This document shows, piece by piece, positions 43,529 to 55,800 of a DNA stretch of 64,000 nt; position 1 is the first letter of the stretch, and the number at the start of each line of letters is the position of its first letter. The notes under the pieces are model-generated. The model searched no databases and was not told where the DNA came from. It saw only the letters and a program-made list of their open reading frames with translations. Origin of the DNA: Calendula officinalis (taxonomy: Eukaryota; Streptophyta; Magnoliopsida; Asterales; Asteraceae); NCBI GenBank assembly GCA_963853835.1, contig OY970835.1, forward strand, positions 37,584,047 to 37,648,046, read 5' to 3'. The translations under genes and the position numbers were made by a program.

Positions 43529-43716
43529 CATTTAACATGTGTACTTTTTAGCTTAACTTTTTATTTAACCACTTTATATAAAAATCATCCAAATCGACCT
43601 ACAATTTCAACAAATTGACGCCTACCATACAATATATTTTATATAAAGTTTTTTATTTGACCCACTTCACATCAAACATAAGTTATTAATAACTAAAACG
43701 GTTCAAACATTTCTTT

Positions 43717-44386
43717 TTATATTTTGCGGTTCTTTATAGGAGACGGGGTAGGGGGATTAGGGAGTTGATCTTTTGCAGGGCATTCAAAATAACAACGACA
43801 AACGAACGGGTTTTTGCATTCTCCATGAGTCCTGTATCCATGTGTCTTGAGGCATACATGAAGACATTCATATGTGGCACAGAAAGGTAGAAAGTGAGTG
43901 TCCGTACAGATTCCAGGTTGGCCCATTGCTAACTCCAAACCTATAAATTTAAAATGATGGATATTGAGCTACTCACTACATGGACATAAATAATCTAAAT
44001 AAATTAAAATCAAGTAAAGAATGGTTGTTAGTAGGGATATGTTTGGTTCCGGAATCGGACCAAAACTGAAAAGCCAGATATCAAAAACTACAAACAACAA
44101 GAACCAAAATAATGGTTCTAGTTCTTTCGGGTTTAGAAACTATATCATCAACATAGGGGTAATGTTCCATGTTTTTTGGGATCTAGAACCGAAAAAACCA
44201 AGAATCGATAAAGACAAAAGAGAGGAACCGGCCCGAAAACCGAGTCCAACCGATTCCAGTTCCATTTCGGGTTTGATTTTCCCTGGTGGTAAGTCAGAAA
44301 ACATCTAGTGAAGAATTGGGGAATCGGAAATTACCTATTGTCATAATACATAAAAGAAATGTGGAGAAAATCAAAGACTTCATCAT
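43717..44386 (-). CDS. Defensin-like (DEFL) secreted cysteine-rich peptide, two exons
   Basis: Exon 1 is 44335-44386 and exon 2 is 43717-43940, with a GT-AG intron of 394 nt. The joined CDS is 276 nt, 91 aa. Exon 1 encodes a typical signal peptide core (MMKSLIFSTFLLCIM); the junction completes a Gly codon. The mature part has eight cysteines spaced C-x8-C-x4-C-x3-C-x11-C-x5-C-x1-C-x3-C, the defensin-like pattern, then a Pro-rich tail. One intron after the signal peptide is the usual DEFL gene form. Such peptides act outside the cell in defence or reproductive signalling; which applies here is unknown. The intron holds a hAT-like CCGGTT-rich insertion (about 44033-44290). A gutted paralog is at 59330-59783. 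Confidence 0.85.
44033..44290. mobile_element. hAT-like CCGG/GGTTC-rich fragment in the DEFL intron
   Basis: Begins near TAGGGATATGTTTGGTTCCGG and ends near TTTTCCCTGGTGG, with interior words such as AACCGAAAAACC. The same fragment occupies the intron of the paralog (about 59420-59695), so it was present before the duplication. Ends are poorly defined. Confidence 0.5.
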
Positions 44387-45240
44387 GTTGATATTATTTT
44401 TGTCTATAATAAGTGATGTATATGTCTTGTAATCAGCATACTTATATGAGAGAAAAGATTAAAGCTTTTGGAAATTTAATTAACTGCATTTTTTTATAAA
44501 TTTTATTAATATTAAGAGAAATTGAAGAAATTAAATGCTAGATATCAGAGATACAATTTCAAATTAGTTGTAATTAAAATCCATAAATTGATATATTTTA
44601 TCATCCGAAATAAGAATTAAAATCAATGTATTTTGTTTTCATTGTATAATGAAATTCTACAAAAAAATTTATGACATATCGACACGTCTAAATTTTTTTT
44701 GGTTGGTGATAAAGTGCATCCTGAATCCGAAAAGATATATGAAATCTTGAATGATTTGATTTTAGTAATCAAGAGACCATGATTTGGAGATGTTGACTTG
44801 TTTAATTGGAGAATTGTATAGTGAGGTGGCAATATGGGCTACATAGATAACGGGTCAAATGGGTTCCAGTTAAAACGGGTTGACTACGGGTTGAAATAGG
44901 TAAGACAGGATAACTCGATTCACCCACAAACACTTGTCGTCCAAAGTATTTTTTAAAAATAATGAATGCTTTATTTATTTATATATATTTTTTTTAGCAA
45001 AGGCCATGAAGCCCCGAAAATTCATTTAAGCAACAATATTGTACAAAATCGAGTGTTAACTTAATGTGTTATTATGATTTATGATTACTAACACTCAAAT
45101 TAATGTGTTATTAACTTATTATGATTACAACAATATTGTTATTTCAGTTATCATTTAATTTTTTTTTTTAAATGAGTTTTAATGTTAAATTAATATTTTA
45201 TGGAAATAATCTAGAAATAATTACAAAAAAAAAAAAAAAA
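44387..45240. repeat. Upstream of DEFL gene; PPR 3'-end copy 2 and spacer
   Basis: 44697-44950 is a second copy of the PPR E+ tail and 3' flank (GGTTGGTGATAAAGTGCATC, CGAAAAGATATATGAAATC), followed by the spacer GAAGCCCCGAAAATTCATTT at about 45010. A run of 16 A at 45225-45240 borders the LINE remnant. Confidence 0.75.
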
Positions 45241-47091
45241 TGCTCTCTCTAGCTTCCGTTCCTCTTCTCTACCGTTCTTGATCTCCACTCTTGCAAGCTT
45301 CCCTGTTATTGCGTGAATTCATCCTTGGATTCGTGCTTTACGAGCGTTGTTACAAGAGTGGTCCTTGAACCCCTAGGTTTTGGTCGTTGGCTAGTGAGAA
45401 GATGAAAGGTCATCATACTTCCGGTGATGGGTGGAGGACTATTAACAGTCGGAGGATTGATCCGGTGACGCTATAGGTCTCAAACTTACCGGAAAACGCC
45501 TCCATCAATGGGTTAAAAGATGTATTTCAAGAGTATGGTAAAATTGTGGACATTTACATAGCGAAGAAGAAGGATTCTGATGGGGGCAAACTTTGCCTTT
45601 ATCAGATTTTCAGGCATCCAAAACGCTAAATGTTTTGAAAAAATCCATAGGTGAAGTAAGGTATGGTAACTGTGTTCTTAGGTTTAACTTGGCTAGGTAT
45701 CAACGCGTGCATGCACAAGGTGCTCGTACGGTTCATCACAAAAAGGCACACAACATTGGGGCTGCTCCTGCTCGTAACTCATTTCATCCCCGTAATCGCC
45801 ATCATCAAAACACTGCTACACCATGTGTATTTTCTTTTGGAAGGTCATTTGCCAATGTTGTCTCGGGGCAGAATTCTGATATTGTTTCAAAGGGTCCACC
45901 CACTTGCTCTTATGCCGTCTCGTATAATATCTAGTCACCTAAAAAGCTTCATTCTTATTGGCGAGATCATCGACATGAACAAACTTAGGAATCTTCCTAC
46001 GTTATTGGACGATTTTGGTATGTCTGAGGTAAAATTATATTATTATGGGGGAATGCATGTGGTGCTTTATTTTAATAGATCCTCTTCCGCCAATGGTTTC
46101 TTGGATAACCCGAACTGTTGGAACCAATGGTTCGAATGGCTAAAACTAGGTGCCAATGTCTTAGATCTTAAATTTCAGAGGCTTGCCTGATTGCGTATTG
46201 ATGGGATCCCCTTGCACTTCAGAGATGTTGATAACCTCACTAAGATCGCAGGTAGGTTCGGGGAATTGGTGGATGTAAATGACAGTTTGTGGGAAAGCTC
46301 TAACCTTTCCAACACTAAGATTGCCATTCTAACATCATCCAAAAGAAGAATTAATGATGAGATCACTATCTCATACGGTGGTTTTGATTTTGATATTGGT
46401 GTTTCAGAAAAAAAAAATTCGATTGGCACCCATTCTCAATTCAATCTTTCTCACTGCATCCTTCTTCTAAAGGCGAATTGGAAGATGATGCAATTACTAG
46501 GACTCTAACGTCAATTCTGACAATGGTATCTCAGATACCTGGGAACAAAATTCAGGTTTTAATGTGCCTGAAGATAGTGAGTTCATACTGGAAAACAATG
46601 AAGATAATGGTATTAATGCCGGCTCGCCGGTTTGTGTTGATGATTCCGGTGGTGGGGCATCTCCGGCACCTTGTGGCGTTGATTACTGTGCCGCAGTAAA
46701 TGATAATCCCGTCCCCCAATTTGTCAATGAAGTTGTCGAGGAGTCACTTCCTGTTCCCGAGGTTAATTGCACCGTTAACGCCGGTATTCCACCTAGGGCT
46801 TCACAGGCGGGCTTCACATTCCCTGGTGGGCCTTGTTTTAACTTTGGGCCCTTTCCTTCTTCTGCCCCAATCAGGCCTGCTCGTTCTAATTTTAATGGAA
46901 GCCCAAATTCGGTTGGGTCTGCTCAATCTGATTTTAGATTTGTTGCTGGCACAAAAAAAAGACGAAGATTTTCCCCTATCAGAGTCTCTCCGAATAAAGT
47001 TCATTCGGATCAGGTGGGTGAGCCTTCCATTGACCTTAATCTGAACCCTCGGCCTACTGTATCTTCTGGTTCGGCTTCAACGATCCTTTGA
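45241..47091 (+). pseudogene. LINE (L1-type) ORF1 remnant
   Basis: Frameshifted coding sequence for a plant L1-type ORF1 protein. An RRM-like start is seen at 45482-45640 in two frames, with SNLPENASINGLKDVFQEYG and an RNP1-like NFAFIRF. A DUF4283-like segment follows at about 46185-46420 (RIDGIPLHFRDVDNLTKIAGRFG), then a Pro/Ser-rich tail to TGA at about 47091. There is an in-frame stop near 45474 and several frameshifts. No endonuclease or reverse transcriptase ORF follows; the copy is cut off where element C begins. Unable to function. Confidence 0.7.
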
Positions 47092-47152
47092 ATGTTTGAG
47101 TAAAATATTTGAAAATGAAGAATAGCAATGTCAATGATCACGTGAAGTCATA

Positions 47153-48258
47153 AACAGATGCAATCTTTACTGAAGAACTTCAGTAAAGAGATCGTTTACG
47201 GATATGACAAACACGATGATTAGAGACATTGTTAATCAAATATTTGAAATTTAAAAGAAATCAATTTGTTTGGTTATATCAAAGATCAGTGAAGTATACC
47301 ACTTACAAAGATGCAATCTTCTCTGTACGTGTGTAGAAAAGAGATCGACGGATATACAAAGATCAATGACATAACAATGTGCATTCAAAACGATTTTGAG
47401 TGTGTGAGAACTGAAGAAAGTCAGAATTGAATCTGAGCAGTTTTGAGAAGATGAAAAATGATTTCTCCACGGAGCGTTTAAGAATGAAAATCGTTTAAAA
47501 AGTAGTAAGAACAATCAATCCAAGATGGTGTTAAAAACAGATGCAATCAGTACTGATTGAAATCAGTAAAGAGATCGACGAATTTAACGGCAAATTGTGT
47601 TGAGTGTTACAAACAAGTCATTTAAAAATGAAAAAGTTATGTTGTGCAAAATCAGGGTTTTGAAAAATTGAGCCACAATGCAAGAGACGAAAAATTTGTC
47701 ATAACAGATGCAATCTTTACTAATCGATACTAGTAAAGAGATCGTTTACGAATATGACAAAAATTTGTATCCTACGTTGTGAACACATCATTGTGAGCAC
47801 AAAGTGAGATAAAAAATTTTGGAATGTGGAGCATCACTGATTAATAAAGAATTTATGAGATTGTGATGTCAACAACTCAATATGAGTAAAAGAAAATGTT
47901 TGAAATTGAGTACTGATTTGAAAAATGATAACCGAATTTGAAAGGAGATAAATTTGATTTATAATTGAAGAATTTTGACAATGAAGGAACACAAAGGTAG
48001 CAATGAGAAATACGAGAATTTGCAATAAACAGATGCAATCAGTACTAACCTAGACTGGTAAAGAGATCGTTTACGAATATTGCAAAAACTAATACTCAAC
48101 ATTGATAAGCTTGTGTGATTGTAAAGTTGTAAGAGGTTGAAAAACTGTTTGAGGTAAAAAAAAATTATTATCAAGATAGAATAAGAAAATTTGTAACAAA
48201 CAGATGCAATCAGTACCAATTGAGATTGGTAATGAGATCGTTTACGAATATTATAAAA
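47153..48258 (-). repeat. Six spaced hairpin repeats downstream of pol in element C
   Basis: Each copy, read on the plus strand, contains AACAGATGCAATC, then a stem-loop, then AAAGAGATCG and usually TTTACGAATAT. Starts are near 47153, 47308, 47535, 47702, 48028 and 48198. Stems: copy 1 CTTTACTGAAG/CTTCAGTAAAG, copy 3 TACTGATT/AATCAGTA, copy 4 CTTTACTA/TAGTAAAG, copy 6 TACCAAT/ATTGGTA; copies 2 and 5 pair imperfectly. Spacing is about 155-170 bp or larger. No ORF explains the region. Confidence 0.75.
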
Positions 48259-48340
48259 ATTAATACCCCATATTGATAATTCTAGATAAAAAAAATTTGA
48301 AAGGAGCACCGAAACAGTATGTAGTGATTATAAAAGGATG

Positions 48341-48450
48341 CTCCCCCTCGACGGTTGTTTTTCAAAAATCATAAAGCAGTTATGCTCCCCCTTGACATAA
48401 GAATGTCTAGTTTCTCCCCCTTGACAAGTGAATATAAATTCTCCCCCTCA
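48341..48450 (-). other. Clustered polypurine tracts of element C
   Basis: Four GGGGGAG tracts on the minus strand at 48341, 48385, 48414 and 48441 (plus-strand CTCCCCC), two of them in the shared context GTCAAGGGGGAG. Known: multiplied polypurine tracts between pol and the 3' LTR are a described hallmark of Sireviruses. Confidence 0.7.
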
Positions 48451-48576
48451 ACCAATGAAGTCATTGAGAACGGGTTCCAAGCAGAGGTACTTGAAAGACA
48501 TTTTATTATTTATTAAGAAAGAAAAAAATGAAAACAAAAACAAAAACAATAAAAAAAAATAAAGCAGTAAAACGAT

Positions 48577-51500
48577 TTAAGATTTGAGATTTAGCATACC
48601 AAGCTTAGACACAAGAAAATGAAAGCGTTTTTCGTCTAAAGCCTTGGAAAACAAATCAGCTAATTGAAAATCGGTTGAAACGAAGTACAATTCCACATTA
48701 CCTTGTTCAACATGATCTTTGATAAAGTGATAGCGAAGATCAATATGTTTAGTTTTGGAATGTTGGACCGGATTGCATGAAATCGCAATTGCACTTCGAG
48801 AATCACAATATAAAGGAATACAGGTGTATGAAAAACCATAATCTTTCAATTGTGATTGCATCCAAATTACCTGGGATAAGCAGCTTGCAGCAGCAACATA
48901 TTCTGCCTCTGCAGTTGAAAGAGAAACACAATTTTGCTTCCGAGAAGACCAGCTCACCAATTTATCTCCCAGAAATTGGACACTTCCAGATGTACTCTTT
49001 CGATCAAGCATACAACCAGCATGATCGGCATCAGAAAAAGCAGACAAATCAAACGAAGTTTCTTTAGGATACCACAGACCAAGATCTCGATTACCCTTCA
49101 GATAACGAAATATACGTTTGACTGCTTGAAGATGTGATTCTTTAGGAGCAGCCTGATACCGAGCACATATGCAAGTAGAAAACATAATATCTGGTCGACT
49201 CGATGTTAGTTATAAAAATGAACCTATCATCCTATGATAATTTGTGGTATCAATAAGTTTACCATCAGGATCAGCATGCAATTTAGAACCAGGTGACATC
49301 AGTGTCGAAATCGGTTTCGAATCATCAATTAGATATTTTTTCAGTAAATCAGTGATGTATTTGGATTGATTAATGAAGATCCCGGTAGGTAATTGGCGAA
49401 CTTGAAGACCGAGAAAGAAGTTCATCTCCCCCATCATGCTCATTTTGAAACGTTTGACCATAAGATCCGAAAACGTTTTACAGTATTTGGGATTCGTAGA
49501 ACAAAAAATGATATCGTCGACATAAATCTGAATAAGCACAATATCCTCCCCTTGTCTCTTGATGAACAGAGTTGTATCAACTTTTCCCTTTGAGAAACCA
49601 GAGTCAACTAAGAATTTGGAAAGGACGTCATACCATGCACGAGGAGCTTGTTTTAACTCATATAATGCTTTGTCGAGAATATACACATGATCAGGAAAAC
49701 TTGGATCTACAAAGCCTTCGGGTTGATGAATAAACACTTCTTCATTGAGAATGCCATTTAAAAATGCAGTTTTTACATCCATTTGATAGATTGTAAAATT
49801 CTTATGTGCTGCATATGCCAGAAATTCTTATGGCTTCTATCCGTGCAACCGGTGCAAACGTTTCTTCAAAGTCAATGCCCTCCTGTTGAGCATACCCTTT
49901 CGCAACTAAACGTGCTTTATTACGAATAACAATCCCATTTTCGTCCTTTTTGTTCTTGAAAATCCACTTAGTACCGATAACAGATTTCCCGGGTGGTTTT
50001 GGAACCAGACGCCAAACTTTTAAGCGTTCGAATTGATTTATTTCTTCTTGCATTGCAATAATCCAGTCTGGGTCTGACAAAGCTTCACTGACTTTCTTAG
50101 GTTCATCGGAGCTAAGAAAAGCAGAGAATTGACATTCATCGGCAGTGGCTTTACGAGTTTGAACAGAAGATTCAGGATTACCGATTATCTGATGAAGAGG
50201 ATGATCTTTTGTCCATTTAAGAGAATGCGGAAGTGGTAGTTGACCCGGATTTATATTTGACGTATCAGTGAATTCTGGATGCGGGATAATTGCAGTTTGA
50301 GTGTCGGATGTAATCGAAGGTGGATCAACACGTGTAACATTGAATTTAGAGAAATCAATCACCAAAGGTTGAACATGATCTTGAGCTAAAGATGAGTCCG
50401 ATGTATTAGCAGCTTGAGCAGGAGGTGAGTGAGTATCCGGTGATGATTGGTTGTCCAATGATTGAGAAGGATCTGAATCAGTTAAGATTGTATTGTGAGC
50501 ACTGGAAGTAGGAGATGGAGAATCAGTGGAGCTTGAGGTTTGTATTTCAGGTACAGTGATAGATTGAACATCGGCCACTGATGGAATTTGATCGTCAGTT
50601 TTCGCTACTGATGTGTGTCTTATGTTATGATAATCATCATAAAAATGTTCAAATAAAATCTCAAGATCATTGACCGAGGTTGAGGGAGATGGTGAAGGTA
50701 ACGGAACATCAATATCCGTCATCAGTGAATCCAATGGAAAAGTCTCATCAAAAGAAACATTTACACTTTCTCGTATCGTGCGATTTGACCGATTATATAC
50801 TCGATAGGATGCGGATTCACGTGAGTACCCTACAAACATCCCTTCATCTTCTTTAGCTTCAAATTTATTCAATTTGTCCTTATCATTTAGAATGAAGCAA
50901 CGACTCCCAAAAATATGGAAAAATTTAACATTTGAAATTCGGTTATTAATGAGTTCGTATGGAGTCTTGTTGTAGGTTTTGTTGATGATCGAACGGTTTT
51001 GTGTGAAGCAAGCCGTACTTACAGCTTCAGCCAAAAGAGATAATGGGAGTTTAGAAAATGAAAGCATGGTAAGAGCAGCTTCAACCAAGGTACGATTTCT
51101 TCGTTCAACAACCCCATTTTGTTGAGGTGTACGAGCAGCGGAATATTGATGGGTTATACCAACGGATGTTAGAAAAGAATCTAAAGTTTGATTTTTAAAT
51201 TCAGTCCCATTATCAGTGCGAATGGTGTGAACTTTTAAATCCAAATTTGTTTGAGTTTTCTTGATGAAGGCGATAATGATGTCGGTTGCTTCATCTTTGG
51301 TATGTAAGAAATGAACCCATGTGTAACGAGAATAATCATCAACAATAACCAAAACATAGCGTTTACCACCAAGGGATTGAACGCTCATGGGACCACATAA
51401 GTCCATATGAAGTAATTCAAGCGGTTTTGAAGTACTTTGAACTGGTTTAGACTTATGAGACTTTTTAGTCATTTTGCCCATTTCGCAAGATGAACAAAGA

Positions 51501-52000
51501 TGATCTTTAGCAAACGAAACATCTGGAAGAACGGACACATGGCCACCTTTAACTAATTTGTTAATCGATTTGAAATTTAGGTGTGATAGACGGCGATGCC
51601 ATAGCCATGACTCATTTGATGTTGCAGTGGAAAGTAGACACACTTCCTCCAGTGGAACCACATCATTTAAATTGATAGTAAATAGATTTGTGTCACGGGA
51701 GCCAGTAAGAAGTTCTTTCCCCGCATAAGTGCGAACCGCACATTTCTTTGTGTGAAAATTAACTTCCAATGTTTTATCACAGAACTGACCAATACTGAAA
51801 AGATTGTGTGCAAGATCTTCAACATAAGCCACATTTCGAATGACTAAATGGTGACGAATGATATCGCCAATACCCATGATGGCAGCAAGAGGATCATTTC
51901 CAAACCGAACAGTTCCCAAGCATTTGTCTCTATAATTCGTTAATAAGTTCTTGTTTCCGGTCATGTGTCGTGTACAACCAGAATCAAGATACCATACATT
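48577..52000 (-). pseudogene. pol: Pol of element C, broken
   Basis: Protease begins just upstream of 51964 with DSGC near 51983. Integrase follows (HRRLSHLNF, CSSCEMGK; core with HMDLCGP, RTDNGTEF, NGVVERRNRT), then reverse transcriptase (KTAFLNG, YVDD near 49520) and RNase H (SDADHAGC, STAEAEYVAA), ending at 48577. Breaks: an in-frame TAG at 52001-52003 before the protease, a frameshift near 49800-49840 inside RT, and a stop near 49207-49209. The coding order is complete, so decay is by point changes and small indels. Confidence 0.88.
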
Positions 52001-52099
52001 CTACATTAAACAATTAACACAAAAAGGTACCCAATCAGATATGGGTCCTAAACGATTAGTAAACAATGTTTTATGAAGAATGATTGAAATATTATGAAT

Positions 52100-55000
52100 T
52101 TAGAGAGTTTGAGAACTGCAAGGAGGCAGTTCTATTTTTGGTATTTTGATAATCCATTGGAAGGATTGTGCAGGGGAATGTAGAATCCAGTTTGATTTTT
52201 CATTTTGAATCCATTTGAATTTAACAAACTTGGATCGTTGTTGATTTTGCTTGGGAGATGTAGGCGAGACACCAGAGTGTGTAGATTTGGATGGTGAAAC
52301 AACCCGATAAACAAGGTTTGAAGATGTGGGTGCTGAAACTACACGATAAACGAATTTTGGAGTTGTTGGAGAAAAACGTGTAGTTAGAGATGTTTTAGAT
52401 CTAGAAAGCATTGTATTGCAGGGTTCTGGGTAACAAATTGTACATGAGTGAATGATGGAACCATTTTTATGAAGTACATCATGTCGAGAACCACACGGAG
52501 CATCTTTTCTTACAAAATATCGTGTATCGTATTGAGAAATTGGTTTATTAGTTTTTCGATCAAAATAAACCTTTTTACCATTTTTATCTGTTTTAACAAT
52601 CAAATTTACACCATTAACAGAATGATTAACAGGACGATAAATTGCAGAATCATACACAATGCCATAACGTGTAGTAGGAGACATAAAATTTGTTGAGTTA
52701 TTACATTTATTGAAATTAGAAAAAGAAGAAGCTAAAAACAATGGAGATCTAGACTTCTTAAGTTCTTTTGACTTAAGCATACTAGACTTAGACGAATTAG
52801 ACTTCTTAGACAGCTCAACTTCTTTCACCCCGCCTTGCTTTGGTCTCCTATGCTTGGAATTTAAAATTCTATCTGAAAAATTTAAAACATCAGAATTAGA
52901 ATTTTGTTTTAAACGAGTTGGAATTTTAGGAGTTGAGAAATTATCAGTGTGAGACTTTGGCTTTGGAGAAGCACTTTGACCAGAAACAGATGTTTTACGC
53001 ACGTTAGCTATTTGATTTTCTAACTCATGAATTTTGTTTTGTAAACCGGATTTTTCTTTGTCAAATGCCTTATGTGTGTTATCTATTTCATTTTCCAATT
53101 GACAGATTTTCCTTTCTAGAATTAGAGATGGTATGTAAATCTTTGGTGTGACTTTTTGTTGAAGTACAGCATCACCTTTAATCTCAAATTCTTCTGGTGT
53201 AATAATTGGAAAATAATCATCATTTTCAAAGTTTGCCTTTTTAGTTTCATATATTTTATTTAACTCAGTGTAATTGAAACTAATTTGCACATTCTCCTTT
53301 TTATCTCTGTTAAACGTCTCAATTTCTTCCTCTTCGTTTGTCATTTTGATAAAGCTTGGCATTATATCTCTGTATCTGGGATCATATAATGTTGGAACCA
53401 TTTTACACGCCTTCTTAAGATATTCTGGATTATCAGCGCCTAGCTCTTCTCTCGAATTGAAATATTTGAAATCTTTAGGCTTGTTTAAATGAATGGTTTG
53501 ATCAGTATGTCCTCGTTTTACAATTAATTCTTCAAGATGTTTGATATGTGAATTCAATTTATGAGTCTCATTTTTAAATTGCTGAATCATAATTTGTTTA
53601 TTTCTCGTTTCTTTTAATGCAATGATTTTTTGATCATGGAATTCCTCTGTTAACTCTTTGATTTGAGAGTTTAAAGGGTTAAATTGTTTTTCAATTTCTT
53701 CAAACTCTTTTTCTTTACGTGCAATACTGTTTTTGTTAATTTGATAATCACCTCATACTTTAGAGTAAAGTTTGTAATTATGATCATATTTATCTTTATA
53801 CTCTGATACTTGCTTTTGTAACCTCAGATTTTCTTGTTTGAAAACTGTTTGTTGTTGAATATAATGAGCAATTTTATTACCCAGAAAAGCATTTTGGTCA
53901 TTTTGTTTTTCCAAAGTAGTTAAGCGATCTTGAAGTTGATTATTTAAATTTTCTGCATTCAAAAGGTTTTGTTTTAACGAATCAACTTCAGATGTCTGAT
54001 TTGGAACAAAACAAGTATCGGAATTACTGGAATTATTTTCATTAGAGGGAAGAAAAGTGTGTACCTTGCCATCCTCTCCATTTGTCTCAGCAATTCTTTC
54101 AGCAACCTCAGCACAGGTTGGCAGCATGTTCTTCATCTTCCGGATCCGACTCCTCCATCCATTGAAGGTCTTCTGCTAACAACACTTTTCCTGCCTCAAT
54201 TTGTTTGGCCATTAGCATCTTCCTTTTAAAGAACTCAGAATCATGGACTTTAGGTTTCTTGCAATCACGTGAGTAATGTCCAGCAATTCCACAATTGTAA
54301 CATTTTTTTTGTGGATCCAATGGTATGAGCTTTGGCTTTTCAGTTGATTGTGTTGTGGATGAAGTAGGTGGAGCAGATTTAAAGTTGGATGAGTATCTTT
54401 GGTTGTTGTTTGTTGGTTTGGAGTAGTACTTCTTCTGATAGTTTGAGATTAGGGACATTGCCTGAAGTACATCCTCAAGATCTTTTTCCATATTATCAGG
54501 TGGTGAGTATGCAGACGGTTCTACATTTTCTGACATTTTAGGATATGTAGAATACTGATGATGTTGCTTAGTGAGGAATGAAAGGGTATCTGCAGTCTCT
54601 TGACGATTTTGAGCTGTCTCTTGACGACTTTTGGTTAAGTTTTTGACCATTGGCTCATTTTGGTGCAAATATTCAAACAGTTCATGAATATCAATCAGAC
54701 TGAGATCCTTATGTTGCATGGCACTATTCCCAAACATTTCCCACTCAGGAAGAAGACAATTGATAAATTTGATATTCACCTCCAAATTCTCTTTTCGCAA
54801 GTAGTTTTTGCGAAGATCATTCAACAATGTACAATACCGATGATACGTGCTCTCCAGGTCTTCTCCGATTGTGGCTTTGAATATCTGATAATTGTTCAAA
54901 GCAGAAACCATTTTAGCTTTGTTTCCTAAACTGTGCCCTCCATTTGCTTTCTGATTTCATCCCATAGCTCTTTACCCGTTTCAAGGCTATCCAAACTGTT

Positions 55001-55321
55001 GTAGATTTCATTTGGCAGTCCTTGAAGCATAAATGAATATGCTTGAACATCGGCTTTGGCACGTCGTTTTTGTTGAGTATTATACTCTTCCGGAGGAATT
55101 AGACGTTTACCACCAATAAGTGGAGGAGTAGCAGTTGGATCAACAACGATGTCATCATAAAATACCGCTTCCCCATGAGTGAGTGATTCCATACTCTCTC
55201 TATGTAGCTCCTGATTCTTGATAAAGTGGAGAAATCGTTTCTTCCACTGAGCATATTCTCCTCTATACAAAACCGGGGGTTTTAGATCAGTTCCGATTGT
55301 GAGTGCATCTTTAGAAGACAT
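52100..55321 (-). pseudogene. gag: Gag of element C, broken
   Basis: Pieces in order: 54926-55321 (N-terminal Gag, starting ATG 55321), 54108-54911 (with CCHC knuckle CYNCGIAGHYSRDC near 54300), 53753-54136 (coiled coil) and 52100-53590 (coiled coil, then a basic Ser-rich tail). There are frameshifts near 54915-54925 and 54110-54140 and a TGA at about 53753. The last piece and pol are in the same frame, separated by TAA at 52100-52102 and TAG at 52001-52003. It resembles the long Gag of A and B in order (Gag core, knuckle, coiled coil, basic tail) though not closely in sequence. Confidence 0.82.
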
Positions 55322-55354
55322 TTTGAAAATGATTTTTAAGGAAAATCTGAATTT

Positions 55355-55800
55355 GGGACCGAGGATCGTGTTCGGGCCGAACTTCTTGTTCGGGTCGAAG
55401 AGTAGTTCGGGCCGAACTATTGGGCCTATAGACTTCGGGTCGAACTTCGAATGAGCCGAACTTCAACTGTGCAGAACCTCGGGCCGAACTTTAGGATTGA
55501 TTAAGTTCGGGCCGAACTTTTACTTCGGGCCGAAGACTTGTTGATTGAAAACTGTTGCCGAAGACTTGTTGAACTGGGCCGAACACTTGGTTAAACAAAG
55601 TTCGGGCCGAACATTAATTGGCCGAAGTATGTAATCTAGTTTGGGCCGAACAACTGGTTGGACCGAACTTCTGGACTAACTTCTATCTTTTCGGGCTGAA
55701 CTATTGAAGAGCCGAACTTGTGATGCCGAACACCTATGAGCCGAACACTATGAAGTTCGGGCCGAACACTTTCTTGAGGCCGAACTTCTGATCGTGACGA
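55355..55800 (-). repeat. Palindromic GTTCGGGCCGAAC cluster in the leader of element C
   Basis: Five perfect copies of the 13-bp palindrome GTTCGGGCCGAAC, and many one-arm or mismatched relatives (GGGCCGAAC, CTTCGGGCCGAAG, GAGCCGAAC), lie within about 440 bp just upstream of the gag start (55321). The element is otherwise AT-rich. In the element RNA each copy could form a hairpin or a self-complementary loop. Confidence 0.8.

Noticed and set aside
47251..48309. Minus-strand ORFs of 60-116 aa downstream of pol in element C
   Set aside because: Low-complexity Phe/Ile/Ser-rich frames, no relation to ORF3 of A and B; the hairpin repeats explain the region better.
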